A DNA stretch of 64,000 bases from Xanthobacteraceae bacterium (GTDB lineage Bacteria; Pseudomonadota; Alphaproteobacteria; Rhizobiales; Xanthobacteraceae), in the NCBI GenBank assembly GCA_022844205.1, contig JALHMF010000003.1, positions 62,001 through 126,000 on the forward strand, given 5' to 3'. A model generated the notes under the pieces. It made no database searches. It saw only the letters and a list, made by a program, of their open reading frames with translations, and was not told where the DNA came from. The number at the start of each line of letters is the position of its first letter. Position 1 is the stretch's first letter. The position numbers and the translations under genes are program-made. This document shows positions 1 through 9,688 of the stretch, in pieces.

Positions 1-34
1 TCATGCACTGGCTGAAAGAACTGACGGCGTCTGA

Positions 35-1786
<1,752 letters not shown>

Positions 1787-2140
1787 TCACTTCGACTGCG
1801 GTACCTGCGGCCCCGAAGGAGACTGCTGTTTCAGCGAGTCGAGCAATCCGCCGCCGCTTGCCGGCGCGCTGGGGGAACCCGGGGCGGTCTGCCGGATGAT
1901 CGAGGAAGGCGCCTGACCGCGGCCCCAGCCCGCCAGGATCGAGAGCACGAGACTGGTCACGAAGAACAAGGCTGCAAGGATCGCGGTTGTGCGCGTGAGC
2001 AGGTTGCCGCTGCCCCGGTTCGACATAAAGCCGCCACCGCCGCCGATGCCGAGCGCCCCGCCTTCGGAGCGCTGCAACAGCACGACGCCAATCATGGCAA
2101 GCACAATCAAAAGATGGACGACAATCAAAACCGTTTGCAT
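1787..2140 (-). CDS. secG: Preprotein translocase subunit SecG
   Basis: Small integral membrane subunit of the SecYEG translocon, which stimulates SecA-driven export. 117 residues. The first membrane segment (about residues 3-21) is followed by the conserved loop LLQRSEGGALG and a Gly-rich stretch; the second segment spans about residues 52-70. The C-terminal tail is rich in Pro, Gly and Ser, as in other alphaproteobacterial SecG proteins. The gene stands alone between a long gene-free region upstream and a terminator downstream. Confidence 0.93.
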   Translation of the reverse strand: MQTVLIVVHLLIVLAMIGVVLLQRSEGGALGIGGGGGFMSNRGSGNLLTRTTAILAALFFVTSLVLSILAGWGRGQAPSSIIRQTAPGSPSAPASGGGLLDSLKQQSPSGPQVPQSK

Positions 2141-2285
2141 GGATTTTCCTGAAAGGCCCTAAAGCCGGGCGGAGCCATACACGATCAGCATCCCTGATGC
2201 CAACCCTAACGCTAGATTTGTATCCGGCGCCTATTTTGCAAGGTTCCGGGGCGCCCGAGGCGGTTTTTATACAGCATTTTCTAAC

Positions 2286-2403
2286 GTGTCCCGGCCAAGC
2301 GAGCGGCGAAGCCTGCGAGCGCGAGCCGGGATCCAGGAATCGCATGCGCTTGCCGTTCTGGCCCCCGGCTCGGCTGACTTCGTCAGCCGTCCGGGGAACG
2401 TCC
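2286..2403. repeat. Diverged palindromic intergenic repeat
   Basis: Begins TGTCCCGGCC and ends near CCGTCCGGGGAAC. Internal CGAGCCGGGATCC and GGCCCCCGGCTCGG arms fit the two-hairpin plan of the better-preserved copy at 2432-2556. It looks like a decayed member of the same family. Confidence 0.45.
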
Positions 2404-2431
2404 ATTCGTGGTTGCATGTCAAACAGCATCT

Positions 2432-2556
2432 GTCATTCCGGATGCCGGAACGAAGCGAGGCAGTCCGGAATCCATAACCCCAGTGTCCATTATTTTGCTC
2501 GGAGGTTATGGATTCCGGGCTCGCGGCTTGCTTCGCTCTCCGCGCCCCGGAATGAC
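2432..2556. repeat. GTCATTCCGG...CCGGAATGAC palindromic repeat
   Basis: Outer ends GTCATTCCGG and CCGGAATGAC are exact inverted repeats. Inside are a second inverted pair (TCCGGAATCCATAACC / GGTTATGGATTCCGG) and a small CG-rich hairpin. It belongs to the same family as the elements at 17589, 53242 and 55796. Confidence 0.8.
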
Positions 2557-3110
2557 AAGCGAGAATATTCCCGCGACGCGTTTTACGCCCGGGTCGTCGT
2601 CAGTCTCGCCGCCAAAACGGGCGGCGCGGGACGCCGGGGAAATCCGATCCCCACGGCCCTGTGTGTGAGTGAAAGAAACACACAGGAGGTCTTCACCGCA
2701 GGTGCCGGATTGCTTCCGGCGTCCCGCACGCGGTGTTTCTAGGCTTGCTCCATCCGAACCCCGGTGGACTAACCAAGCCCGCTACGAACGGACTTCTGCT
2801 CTATCCACCGCTGCCGGCACCACACCGGCGCGACCGTGGTTGGGCCCACGGGAAGCGCCAGACCCGGATGCCTGTGATGCGCGGTCGGCGCATCGGGCAC
2901 GAACGGCTTGGGCCGCTCCGGTGCGAGTGCGTTACGCCCGCATTCAGAGCCACCGCTCCCGATCCGCACATGAGAACGCTGCGCATGCGCCCCTTATCTG
3001 GATCGAGACGGGTGGATTTTAAAATGCCTGCAGAGGGAGGGGGATTAAGTATTTTATGGCGCTGAAATGGCTCAGAAATTTTCTTAGCGTAAGGGGATAA
3101 GTCCCAAACC

Positions 3111-3236
3111 GTCATCTTGAGGTGCGAGGCGCCATAAGCGCGTTCACGCGCGTCTTCGACGCGCTATGGCGCCGAGTCTCGAAGGATGACGGCGCATCCT
3201 TCGAGGCCCGGCTGCGCCGGGCACCTCAGGGTGACG
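3111..3236. repeat. GTCATCTTGAGGTGC...GCACCTCAGGGTGAC palindromic repeat
   Basis: The outer arms are near-perfect inverted repeats (GTCATCTTGAGGTGC against GCACCTCAGGGTGAC). Inner arms TCGAAGGATGACG / GCATCCTTCGA form a further hairpin. Typical of a dispersed palindromic element of Hyphomicrobiales. It lies about 55 bp downstream of the tpiA stop and might act as a 3' stabiliser or terminator. Confidence 0.75.
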
Positions 3237-3291
3237 CCGAATATGGAAGTAGCCGCCTTGAATCACTTTCTGAACGTGTTGAATCAGTTTC

Positions 3292-4059
3292 TCAGCGGCC
3301 TCCGCTATAGGCCCTTGAAATCCCGAGAAAATCGCCGGCCTTGAGGCTTGCCCCGCCAACCAGCGCGCCGTCCACGTCGGCGGCCTTGAGCAGCGTTGCG
3401 GCATTATCCGGCTTCACGGAGCCGCCATAGAGGATGCGGATGGCGCTGGCGGCCTCGCCGAAGCGTTTCACCAACTCCTTGCGGATCATGCCGTGGACTT
3501 CCTCAACGTCCTTCACCGTGGGGGTCAGGCCGGTGCCGATGGCCCAGACCGGCTCATAGGCGATGACCGTATTGGCCGCCGATGCCTTCTCCGGCACCGA
3601 TCCCTTGAGCTGCCGCCCCACGATCGGGAGTGTGTCGCCCGCCTCCCGCTCGGTCTTCGTTTCGCCGACGCAGATGATGGCGAGCAGGCCCGCGCGCCAG
3701 GCGGCTTCCGCCTTTGCACGGACAGCATCGTCCGTCTCGCCGTGGTCCGCACGGCGCTCGGAGTGACCGACGATCACCGCACTGGCACCGGCATCGCGCA
3801 GCATCTCGGCCGATAAATCGCCCGTATGCGCGCCGAAAGCCTTGGCGTGGCAGTCCTGTGCGCCGATGGCGATCTTCGAGCCCTTCGATTTCCAGGCGAA
3901 CTGGGCAATCAGGGTGGCCGGCGGGCAGACGAGCAGGTCGAGCCTGGCAGCGAGTGCCGGCTCAAAGCCCTGTATCATTTTCTCCAGTTCGGCCATGGAA
4001 GCGCCAAGCCCGTTCATCTTCCAGTTCCCCGCCACCAAAGGCCGCCTCAGGCTCGCCAT
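3292..4059 (-). CDS. tpiA: Triosephosphate isomerase
   Basis: Interconverts dihydroxyacetone phosphate and glyceraldehyde 3-phosphate in glycolysis and gluconeogenesis. 255 residues from the chosen start, the normal length. Catalytic residues are visible: Lys in AGNWKMNG, His in VIVGHSERR and Glu in [11 protein letters not shown]. The phosphate-binding [10 protein letters not shown] is also present. The frame continues 20 codons upstream, but that extension lacks family character, so the ATG at 4059 was chosen. Divergent from ppiD. Confidence 0.96.
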   Translation of the reverse strand: MASLRRPLVAGNWKMNGLGASMAELEKMIQGFEPALAARLDLLVCPPATLIAQFAWKSKGSKIAIGAQDCHAKAFGAHTGDLSAEMLRDAGASAVIVGHSERRADHGETDDAVRAKAEAAWRAGLLAIICVGETKTEREAGDTLPIVGRQLKGSVPEKASAANTVIAYEPVWAIGTGLTPTVKDVEEVHGMIRKELVKRFGEAASAIRILYGGSVKPDNAATLLKAADVDGALVGGASLKAGDFLGISRAYSGGR

Positions 4060-4131
4060 ACCGCTCCCCGAACGATCCGATGATGGCGGGTAGCAGACCC
4101 ATTTGACGCGCGCAAACAATGGCTTCGCGCA

Positions 4132-4160
4132 TTGCGGCGGGTGCCCCCCATCCCTATTAT
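4132..4160 (+). promoter_or_regulatory. Sigma-70-type promoter for ppiD-trpE
   Basis: TTGCGG (4132-4137) and TATTAT (4155-4160) are separated by exactly 17 bp, a good housekeeping promoter. Transcription would begin near 4167, about 40 nt before the ppiD start. As trpE begins two bases after ppiD, this promoter probably also serves trpE. Confidence 0.6.
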
Positions 4161-4207
4161 CCCGCGAACTTCACCACCGCTAAGTCGTTGGGAGCCCGAA
4201 CCGCTTC

Positions 4208-6091
4208 ATGATGGACGTTTTTCGCAGGCACGCCAAAGGCTGGGTCACAAAAATTCTGATGGGACTGCTGATCGTCTCCTTCGCGATCTGGGGCATCGCC
4301 GACGTTTTCACCCGTTTCGCGGATCGCGATGTGGCCAAGATCGGTTCCACGCGGATCGGTCTCGAACAGTTCCGCGAGGTCTATCGCGACCGCCTGCGCG
4401 TATTGAGCAGCCAGGTCGGCCGCAACATCTCCAGTGAGCAGGCGCGTGCGCTCGGCATCGACCGGCAGATCCTCAGCGAATTCGTCGCGGAGAACACCTT
4501 TGACGAGTACGCCCGTACGCTTGGCCTTTCCATCAGCGACGAAGACCTGATCAAGCGTGTCCACTCAAATCCCGCATTCCGGAATGCAAACGGCCAATTC
4601 GATGCCAACCGCTTCGAGGAAGTGCTGCGCTCTAATTTTTTCACCGAGGATCGCTACCTCGGCGTCGAGCGCCGCTTCGCGCTGCGGCAGCAGATCGGCC
4701 GTGCGCTCGGCGGCGAAATCCTCGCACCGGAGATTATCGGCGTCGCAATCCGCCGCCACGAAAGCGAAGAGCGCTCCGTCCAGTTCATCGTGCTCGACCG
4801 CGCGGCCGCGGGCAACATTCCGAACCCGACACCGGAACAGATCTCGGAATATTTCGAGAGCCGCAAGGCATCGTTCCGCGCGCCCGAATACCGCAAGCTT
4901 GTTCTGCTCACGCTGACGCCGGAGGCGATTGCCGGAACGCTGGAGATTTCGGAATCCGACCTCAAAAAGGCATTTGAAGCGCAACGCGACCGGCTCTCGG
5001 TGCCGGAACGCCGCGAAGTCGAGCAGATCGTATTTCCGACGGTCGAGGAAGCGCGGGCCGCCGTCCAAAAGATCAACGGTGGCGCAAAATTCGAAGCCAT
5101 CGGCATCGAGCGCGGCCTGAGCGCGAGCGACATGTCGCTGGGCGTCGTCGCGAAGCGCGACATCGCCGACCCCGCCATCGCCAATGCGGCGTTCGCCCTG
5201 CCCCAAGGCAAAACCAGCGATCCTGTCGAAGGGCGCTTTGGCATCGCCCTGATCCGCGTCGGCAAGATCGTTCCCGGCAAAGAGCCGAGTTTCGCCGAGC
5301 AATCGGATGCGCTAAAAAAACAGCTCACCAGCGAGCGTGCCCGCCGCGCGATCCTCGACCTGCATGACAAGATCGAGGACGAACGCGCGGGCGGCTCGAA
5401 CCTGACCGAAACCGCTACCAAGACCGGGCTCAAGGTCGTGACCGTGAACGCGGTCGACCGCAGCGGGCGCACGCCGGAAGGCCAGCCGGTCACGAACGTA
5501 CTGGGCCTGGAACAGGTTCTTGGCACCGCCTTCTCCTCCCCGGTGGGTACTGAAACAGATCCCGTGGAACTTCGCGCCGGCGGCGGATATGCTTGGTACG
5601 AAGTCGCCGCCACCACGCCTTCGCGCGACCGCCCGCTCGAAGAAGTGCGCGACCGCGTCGAGCAACGCTGGAAGGACGACGAAGTGGCGAAGCGCCTCGC
5701 CGAGCGCGCGGAGGCCATGAAGAAACGCCTCGATGCAAACGAGAAATTCGAAACGGTGGCGCAAGGACTGAAACTGGAGACGCGCGACAAGCTGACCCGC
5801 GGCTCCACCGCGGAAGGAATCGACGCCCGCACCCTCGCTGGAATCTTCGAGACGGCGCAGGGCAAGGCCGGGATTGGCATCGCTGAAGATCAGGTGGGCC
5901 GCATCGTCTTCCGGGTGACGGCGATCAACCTGCCCCCGCCCGGCGGCGCTCCGTCGGCCCGCATCGCATCGCTGCCGAACAATCTGCAGGACGATCTGCT
6001 GGTTCAGTACGTCATGCAGTTGCAGCAGCAGATCGGTGTCAGCATCAACGAAGCCGCCTTCCGCAACGTGACGGGCGCCACCGGAAACTGA
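4208..6091 (+). CDS. ppiD: Periplasmic folding chaperone / peptidyl-prolyl isomerase (PpiD/SurA type)
   Basis: Membrane-anchored chaperone that helps proteins emerging from the Sec translocon to fold. 627 residues. A positively charged start is followed by one membrane anchor (about residues 15-33, KILMGLLIVSFAIWGIADVF). Then come a SurA-type N-terminal helical domain (about 36-200), a parvulin-like region (about 260-355, with VPERREVEQIVF and PVEGRFGIALIRVGKI), and a C-terminal chaperone segment. The parvulin core is divergent, as in E. coli PpiD, so isomerase activity is uncertain. The start could be the second Met. It opens the run leading to trpE, an order commonly seen in related bacteria. 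Confidence 0.9.
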   Translation: MMDVFRRHAKGWVTKILMGLLIVSFAIWGIADVFTRFADRDVAKIGSTRIGLEQFREVYRDRLRVLSSQVGRNISSEQARALGIDRQILSEFVAENTFDEYARTLGLSISDEDLIKRVHSNPAFRNANGQFDANRFEEVLRSNFFTEDRYLGVERRFALRQQIGRALGGEILAPEIIGVAIRRHESEERSVQFIVLDRAAAGNIPNPTPEQISEYFESRKASFRAPEYRKLVLLTLTPEAIAGTLEISESDLKKAFEAQRDRLSVPERREVEQIVFPTVEEARAAVQKINGGAKFEAIGIERGLSASDMSLGVVAKRDIADPAIANAAFALPQGKTSDPVEGRFGIALIRVGKIVPGKEPSFAEQSDALKKQLTSERARRAILDLHDKIEDERAGGSNLTETATKTGLKVVTVNAVDRSGRTPEGQPVTNVLGLEQVLGTAFSSPVGTETDPVELRAGGGYAWYEVAATTPSRDRPLEEVRDRVEQRWKDDEVAKRLAERAEAMKKRLDANEKFETVAQGLKLETRDKLTRGSTAEGIDARTLAGIFETAQGKAGIGIAEDQVGRIVFRVTAINLPPPGGAPSARIASLPNNLQDDLLVQYVMQLQQQIGVSINEAAFRNVTGATGN

Positions 6092-6093
6092 TC

Positions 6094-7605
6094 ATGGACG
6101 TTCAGCCGGCGGCGGCGGCCTTCGCGGACCGTTACGATCGCGGAGAACCGCAGCTCGTATGGACGAGCCTGGTCGCCGATCTGGAAACGCCGGTGTCGGC
6201 GTTTCTGAAAATCTCCGGCGGAAGGCCCAATTCGTTTCTGCTGGAATCCGTCGAAGGCGGAGCGGTGCGCGGCCGCTATTCCGTGCTGGGCTTTGCGCCG
6301 GATGTAGTGTGGCGCTGCAACGGATCGAAAGCCGCGATCAACCGCAATCCGCAGGAAGCACCGGAGGATTTCACGGCCGTATCCGAGCCGCCGCTGGAGT
6401 CGTTGCGCGCATTGCTCGCGGAATCGAAACTGCAGGTGCCGCCGGAACTGCCTCCGATGGCGGCGGGCGTGTTCGGCTATCTCGGTTATGAAACCGTGCG
6501 GCTGATGGAGCGGCTGCCGGAGGCAAAACCCGACAAGATCGGCATTCCCGACGCGCTGATGGTGCGGCCTACCATCGTGGTCGTGTTCGATGCGGTGCGC
6601 GACTCCATCACGATCATCACGCCGGTGCGCCCGGAAAAAGGCATGCCCGCCGTTCAGGCGCACGAAGCGGCGCGCGACCGCATCATGCACATCGTGCGCG
6701 ACCTCGATGCTTCGATCGAGAAGACCGCGCCGGATGTCTGGTCCGAGCCGGGACCGCTGGAGCGGCGCTCCAATACGCCGGCGAGGGACTACGAGAACCT
6801 GGTCCGCCGCGCGAAGGAATACATTTACGCGGGCGACATTTTCCAGGTGGTGCTGTCGCAGCGTTTCGAGGCGCCCTTCTCACTCCCGCCGTTCTCGCTC
6901 TATCGCGCGCTGCGCCGCGTGAACCCCGCGCCATTTTTGTATTTCCTCGACTTCGGCAGTTTTGCCGTCGCGGGCTCCAGCCCGGAAATTCTCGTCCGCG
7001 CGCGCGAAGGCAAGGTCACGATCCGGCCGATCGCCGGCACCCGCCCGCGCGGCGCCACCCCCGCCGAGGACAAGAAGCTCGCCGACGAGTTGCTCGCCGA
7101 CCCGAAAGAACGCGCCGAGCATCTCATGCTGCTCGACCTTGGCCGCAACGACGCGGGCCGCGTCTCCAAAATCGGCACCGTGAAAGTCACCGATAAATTC
7201 TTTCTGGAATTCTATAGCCAGGTCATGCACATCGTCTCCAACGTCGAGGGCGAACTCGATCCGAAGCACGACGCCATCGATGCGCTGGTCGCGGGATTTC
7301 CCGCAGGCACCGTTTCCGGGGCGCCGAAAGTGCGCGCCATGGAAATCATCGACGAAATGGAGCGCGACCGCCGCGGTCTCTATGCGGGTGCGGTCGGCTA
7401 TTTCGCCGCCGACGGCTCGATGGACAGTTGCATCGTGCTCCGCACCGCCATCGTGAAGGACGGGCGGATGTACGTGCAGGCGGGGGCGGGCATCGTCGCG
7501 GACTCCGATCCGGCCTCCGAACAGAAGGAATGCGAGAACAAGGCGCGGGCTTTGTTTCGCGCGGCCGAGGAAGCGGTGCGCTTCAGCCGGACACCCCGCG
7601 GTTGA
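6094..7605 (+). CDS. trpE: Anthranilate synthase component I
   Basis: Converts chorismate and ammonia (supplied by TrpG) to anthranilate, the first committed step to tryptophan. 503 residues, not fused to TrpG as it is in Rhizobiaceae. The N-terminal NSFLLESVEGG contains the LLES motif used for tryptophan feedback. Chorismate-binding core motifs are IRPIAGTRPRG, GTVSGAPKVRAMEI and AGAGIVADSDP. The usual DLGRNDVGRV motif reads DLGRNDAGRV here. The ATG follows the ppiD stop by two bases. Its partner trpG is 2.1 kb away, separated by a polymerase gene and a toxin-antitoxin pair. Confidence 0.96.
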   Translation: MDVQPAAAAFADRYDRGEPQLVWTSLVADLETPVSAFLKISGGRPNSFLLESVEGGAVRGRYSVLGFAPDVVWRCNGSKAAINRNPQEAPEDFTAVSEPPLESLRALLAESKLQVPPELPPMAAGVFGYLGYETVRLMERLPEAKPDKIGIPDALMVRPTIVVVFDAVRDSITIITPVRPEKGMPAVQAHEAARDRIMHIVRDLDASIEKTAPDVWSEPGPLERRSNTPARDYENLVRRAKEYIYAGDIFQVVLSQRFEAPFSLPPFSLYRALRRVNPAPFLYFLDFGSFAVAGSSPEILVRAREGKVTIRPIAGTRPRGATPAEDKKLADELLADPKERAEHLMLLDLGRNDAGRVSKIGTVKVTDKFFLEFYSQVMHIVSNVEGELDPKHDAIDALVAGFPAGTVSGAPKVRAMEIIDEMERDRRGLYAGAVGYFAADGSMDSCIVLRTAIVKDGRMYVQAGAGIVADSDPASEQKECENKARALFRAAEEAVRFSRTPRG

Positions 7606-7642
7606 AATAGCCGGCAATTCCCGCTTTTCGAACTTCCCAAAT

Positions 7643-7657
7643 GTTCCTGTTATGTTC
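7643..7657 (+). promoter_or_regulatory. LexA (SOS) box upstream of the Y-family polymerase
   Basis: GTTC (7643-7646), 7 bp, GTTC (7654-7657): the exact direct-repeat SOS box of alphaproteobacteria. It ends 32 bp before the polymerase ATG and overlaps a possible -10 (TGTTAT, 7648-7653). The same motif, in the other orientation and twice, precedes lexA in this window. Confidence 0.75.
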
Positions 7658-7689
7658 TAGGCTCTCCGGCCCACCCGGAGTTAGTCCAT

Positions 7690-8964
7690 ATGCGTACCGA
7701 AATCCGTCCCGTCAGCGGCCTTCGCTATCTTTTTCTGGATCTGAACTCCTATTTCGCGAGCGTCGAGCAGCAGGTGAACCCCCGCCTGCTCGGCAAGCCC
7801 GTTGCCGTCGTGCCCATCGCCAATACCGACGCCACCTGCGCGATTGCCGCGAGCTACGAGGCCAAGGCCTTCGGCGTGAAGACCGGAATGCGCATCTATG
7901 AGGCCAAGAAGCTCTGTCCCGGCCTCATCACCATCGATGCCCGCCACGATCTCTATGTCGAATATCACCACAGGATCATGGACGAGGTGCAGAACCACCT
8001 GCCCATCGAGAAGGAGCGTTCGATCGACGAGGCCTCCTGCCGCCTGATGGGCGACGAATGCAAACCCGAGAACGCGCGCGAACTTGCCCGCGCGATCAAG
8101 GCCGGCATTCGCGCCAAGGTCGGCGATGCGCTGCGCTGCTCGGTCGGTGTCGCATCGACGGTGCTGCTCGCGAAAATCGCCAGCAAGCTGCAAAAGCCCG
8201 ACGGGCTGGTGCTGCTCCCGCCGGAGGAATTGCCCGGGCCATTGCTCAAGCTGAAACTGATCGACCTGCCCGGCATCGGCTGGAGCATGGAGCAGCATCT
8301 CTTCAACGCGGGCGTTACCAGCATTGCCGATCTTTGGGCGCTGGCACCCAAACAGGCGCGCATCATTTGGGGTTCGGTGGCGGGCGAGCGCTTCTGGTAT
8401 GCGCTGCACGGCTATGAACTGCCCGAGGGTGAAACCCGGCGCGGCTCCATCGGGCACAGCCGCATGCTGTCGCCCCGCATGCGTCCGCCGGAACACGCGC
8501 GCATCGTCGCCCGTGCGTTGCTGCTGAAAGCCGCCGTGCGGCTGCGCCGCTATGGCGATGCCGCGGGCGCGCTCGGATTTTCGGCGCGGCCCGAACGCGC
8601 GCCGCGTTTTGTGGCGGACACGACTTTTTCGCCGACGCAGGACAGTTTCGTTCTGCTCGAGCAACTGGAAAAATTCTGGCTGGAGATGATCCGGGAAAAC
8701 GGGCGGCATGAACCGCTGAAGAAAGTTTCGATCTGGCTGCACCATCTGGTGCCGATTGAGAAACGCTCGGCCGATCTGTTCATCGCGCGCCGGCCCGACG
8801 GGGTTTCGCGTGGCGAGGCATTGTGGACCGCCCTCGACAAGCTCGTGACCCGCTACGGGCGCGGCACCGTCGCCCCGGCCTCGCAGCACGGCGTCACCCT
8901 GCAATATCTCGGCGCCAAGATCGCCTTCAACCGGGTGCCGGACCGGGTGGAATTTGTAGAGTGA
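7690..8964 (+). CDS. Y-family (DinB/UmuC-like) translesion DNA polymerase
   Basis: Error-prone polymerase of the DinB/UmuC superfamily, which copies past damaged bases. 424 residues. Catalytic acids are present: Asp17 in FLDLNSYFASVE (Tyr21/Phe22 near the steric-gate position) and Asp113-Glu114 in RSIDEAS. A helix-hairpin-helix (about residues 193-212, IDLPGIGWSMEQHL) and a little-finger region follow. DLNSYFASVE is closer to UmuC than to DinB (DMDAFYASVE), and SIDEAS replaces the usual SIDEAF. No clear clamp-binding peptide was seen at the C-terminus. An SOS box lies just upstream and GGAG serves as the ribosome site. The gene sits between trpE and trpG, which suggests insertion into an ancestral trp cluster. 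Confidence 0.88.
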   Translation: MRTEIRPVSGLRYLFLDLNSYFASVEQQVNPRLLGKPVAVVPIANTDATCAIAASYEAKAFGVKTGMRIYEAKKLCPGLITIDARHDLYVEYHHRIMDEVQNHLPIEKERSIDEASCRLMGDECKPENARELARAIKAGIRAKVGDALRCSVGVASTVLLAKIASKLQKPDGLVLLPPEELPGPLLKLKLIDLPGIGWSMEQHLFNAGVTSIADLWALAPKQARIIWGSVAGERFWYALHGYELPEGETRRGSIGHSRMLSPRMRPPEHARIVARALLLKAAVRLRRYGDAAGALGFSARPERAPRFVADTTFSPTQDSFVLLEQLEKFWLEMIRENGRHEPLKKVSIWLHHLVPIEKRSADLFIARRPDGVSRGEALWTALDKLVTRYGRGTVAPASQHGVTLQYLGAKIAFNRVPDRVEFVE

Positions 8965-8965
8965 G

Positions 8966-9019
8966 TTGCGGCACGGGCGTCCGAGGGTTACTGTAACCCG
9001 CCTGAGGGTTACTGTAACC
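8966..9019 (+). promoter_or_regulatory. Toxin-antitoxin promoter with two operator palindromes
   Basis: TTGCGG (8966-8971) and TACTGT (8989-8994) are 17 bp apart. A perfect 13-bp palindrome, GGTTACTGTAACC, occurs twice, at 8986-8998 and 9007-9019, spaced 21 bp (two DNA turns). The first copy contains the -10; the second lies just after the expected start of transcription and ends 12 bp before the antitoxin ATG. This is the layout expected for autorepression by a dimeric antitoxin or antitoxin-toxin complex. Confidence 0.7.
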
Positions 9020-9031
9020 ACGGAACCGGCC

Positions 9032-9298
9032 ATGCCGCGCAAGCCTGCCCCCCGCTCAAAGTCCCGGTCGCGGCCGAAGTCGTCGCGCGACAAGGTACAC
9101 GCCTATCGCGCGCGCATGCGCAAACAGGGACTGAGGCCGGTGCAGTTCTGGCTGCCGGACGTTCGCTCGCCAGAATTTGCCGCCGAGGCGCACAAGCATT
9201 CACTTGCGGTCGCAAATAGCCCGAATGAGTCAGAGGATCAGGCCTTTATTGACTCCATTACTGACCCAGATGCCCTTTACGAACGGACACGTAATTGA
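9032..9298 (+). CDS. MazE-like antitoxin (DUF3018 type)
   Basis: Likely labile antitoxin that neutralises the downstream MazF-type RNase and represses its own operon. 88 residues from the ATG at 9032, chosen because the longer frame would translate the operator palindromes. The N-terminus is Arg/Lys/Ser/Pro-rich. The core, with KVHAYRARMRKQGLRPVQFW, PEFAAEAHKHSLAVANS and DQAFIDSI, matches the DUF3018 antitoxin family as I know it. Its stop overlaps the toxin start by 4 bases. Confidence 0.85.
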   Translation: MPRKPAPRSKSRSRPKSSRDKVHAYRARMRKQGLRPVQFWLPDVRSPEFAAEAHKHSLAVANSPNESEDQAFIDSITDPDALYERTRN

Positions 9299-9645
9299 AG
9301 CGGGGCGAAATCTGGACGGCTGCGGGCGGCCCCGACTATACAAGCAAGCCACGGCCTGTCGTGATTATTCAAGACGATCGTTTCGATGCCACCAGTTCGA
9401 TCACCATTTGTGCCTTGACGAGTGACGACCCGCCCGCGCCCACATTCCGACTGTTGGTCGTACCGAATGAGGAAAATGCATTGAAAGCGCCATCATATCT
9501 GATGGCCGATAAGATAACGACGATTCCGAAGACAAAGCTCGGACGCCGCATCGGCCATCTCGGTGACGAAGATATTATCCGACTCAATCGGGCGATAGCC
9601 GTCTTTCTCGGCCTCGCCAGTAGTGGCAACAACACCCGCGCTTGA
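9295..9645 (+). CDS. MazF/PemK-type endoribonuclease toxin
   Basis: Predicted sequence-specific mRNA interferase. 116 residues, normal for PemK/MazF. Family features are the N-terminal KRGEIWTA, the conserved Arg-Pro in KPRPVVIIQ, the strand ITICALTS and LMADKITTIPKTKLGRRIG. Translation starts at TTG (9295-9297), overlapping the antitoxin stop, which would keep toxin output low and coupled to antitoxin translation. The gene is less GC-rich than its neighbours, consistent with acquisition. It ends 43 bp before trpG with no terminator seen, so the toxin-antitoxin promoter may read into trpGDC. Confidence 0.88.
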   Translation: MKRGEIWTAAGGPDYTSKPRPVVIIQDDRFDATSSITICALTSDDPPAPTFRLLVVPNEENALKAPSYLMADKITTIPKTKLGRRIGHLGDEDIIRLNRAIAVFLGLASSGNNTRA

Positions 9646-9688
9646 CGGGCCGGGATGCAAACTGGCACGCAATCTTTCCGGGGCTCAC

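Larger units (their letters stand above)
2141..3291. other. 1.15 kb gene-free region between tpiA and secG
   Basis: I see no convincing gene. Short open frames exist on both strands but are Arg/Pro/Ser-rich, overlap one another and cross palindromes. The region holds three palindromic repeats (2286-2403, 2432-2556, 3111-3236). Between them, at 2658-2720, lie two further hairpins: CCTGTGTGT / ACACACAGG at 2658-2686 and GCCGGA / TCCGGC at 2704-2720. The block at about 2640-2990 resembles a sequence I recall as repeated in Bradyrhizobium-type genomes, where it yields spurious hypothetical ORFs; that is recollection, not a search. The secG promoter should lie near 2160-2260 on the minus strand. 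Confidence 0.7.

Noticed and set aside
2669-3022. Overlapping frames of 100-180 residues in the gap between tpiA and secG.
   Set aside because: They cross palindromes, differ between frames, are rich in Arg, Pro and Ser, and lack ribosome sites; better explained as repeat DNA.
2141-3291. Insertion sequence or prophage remnant.
   Set aside because: No transposase or integrase frame and no terminal repeats with target duplication could be seen; only small palindromes.
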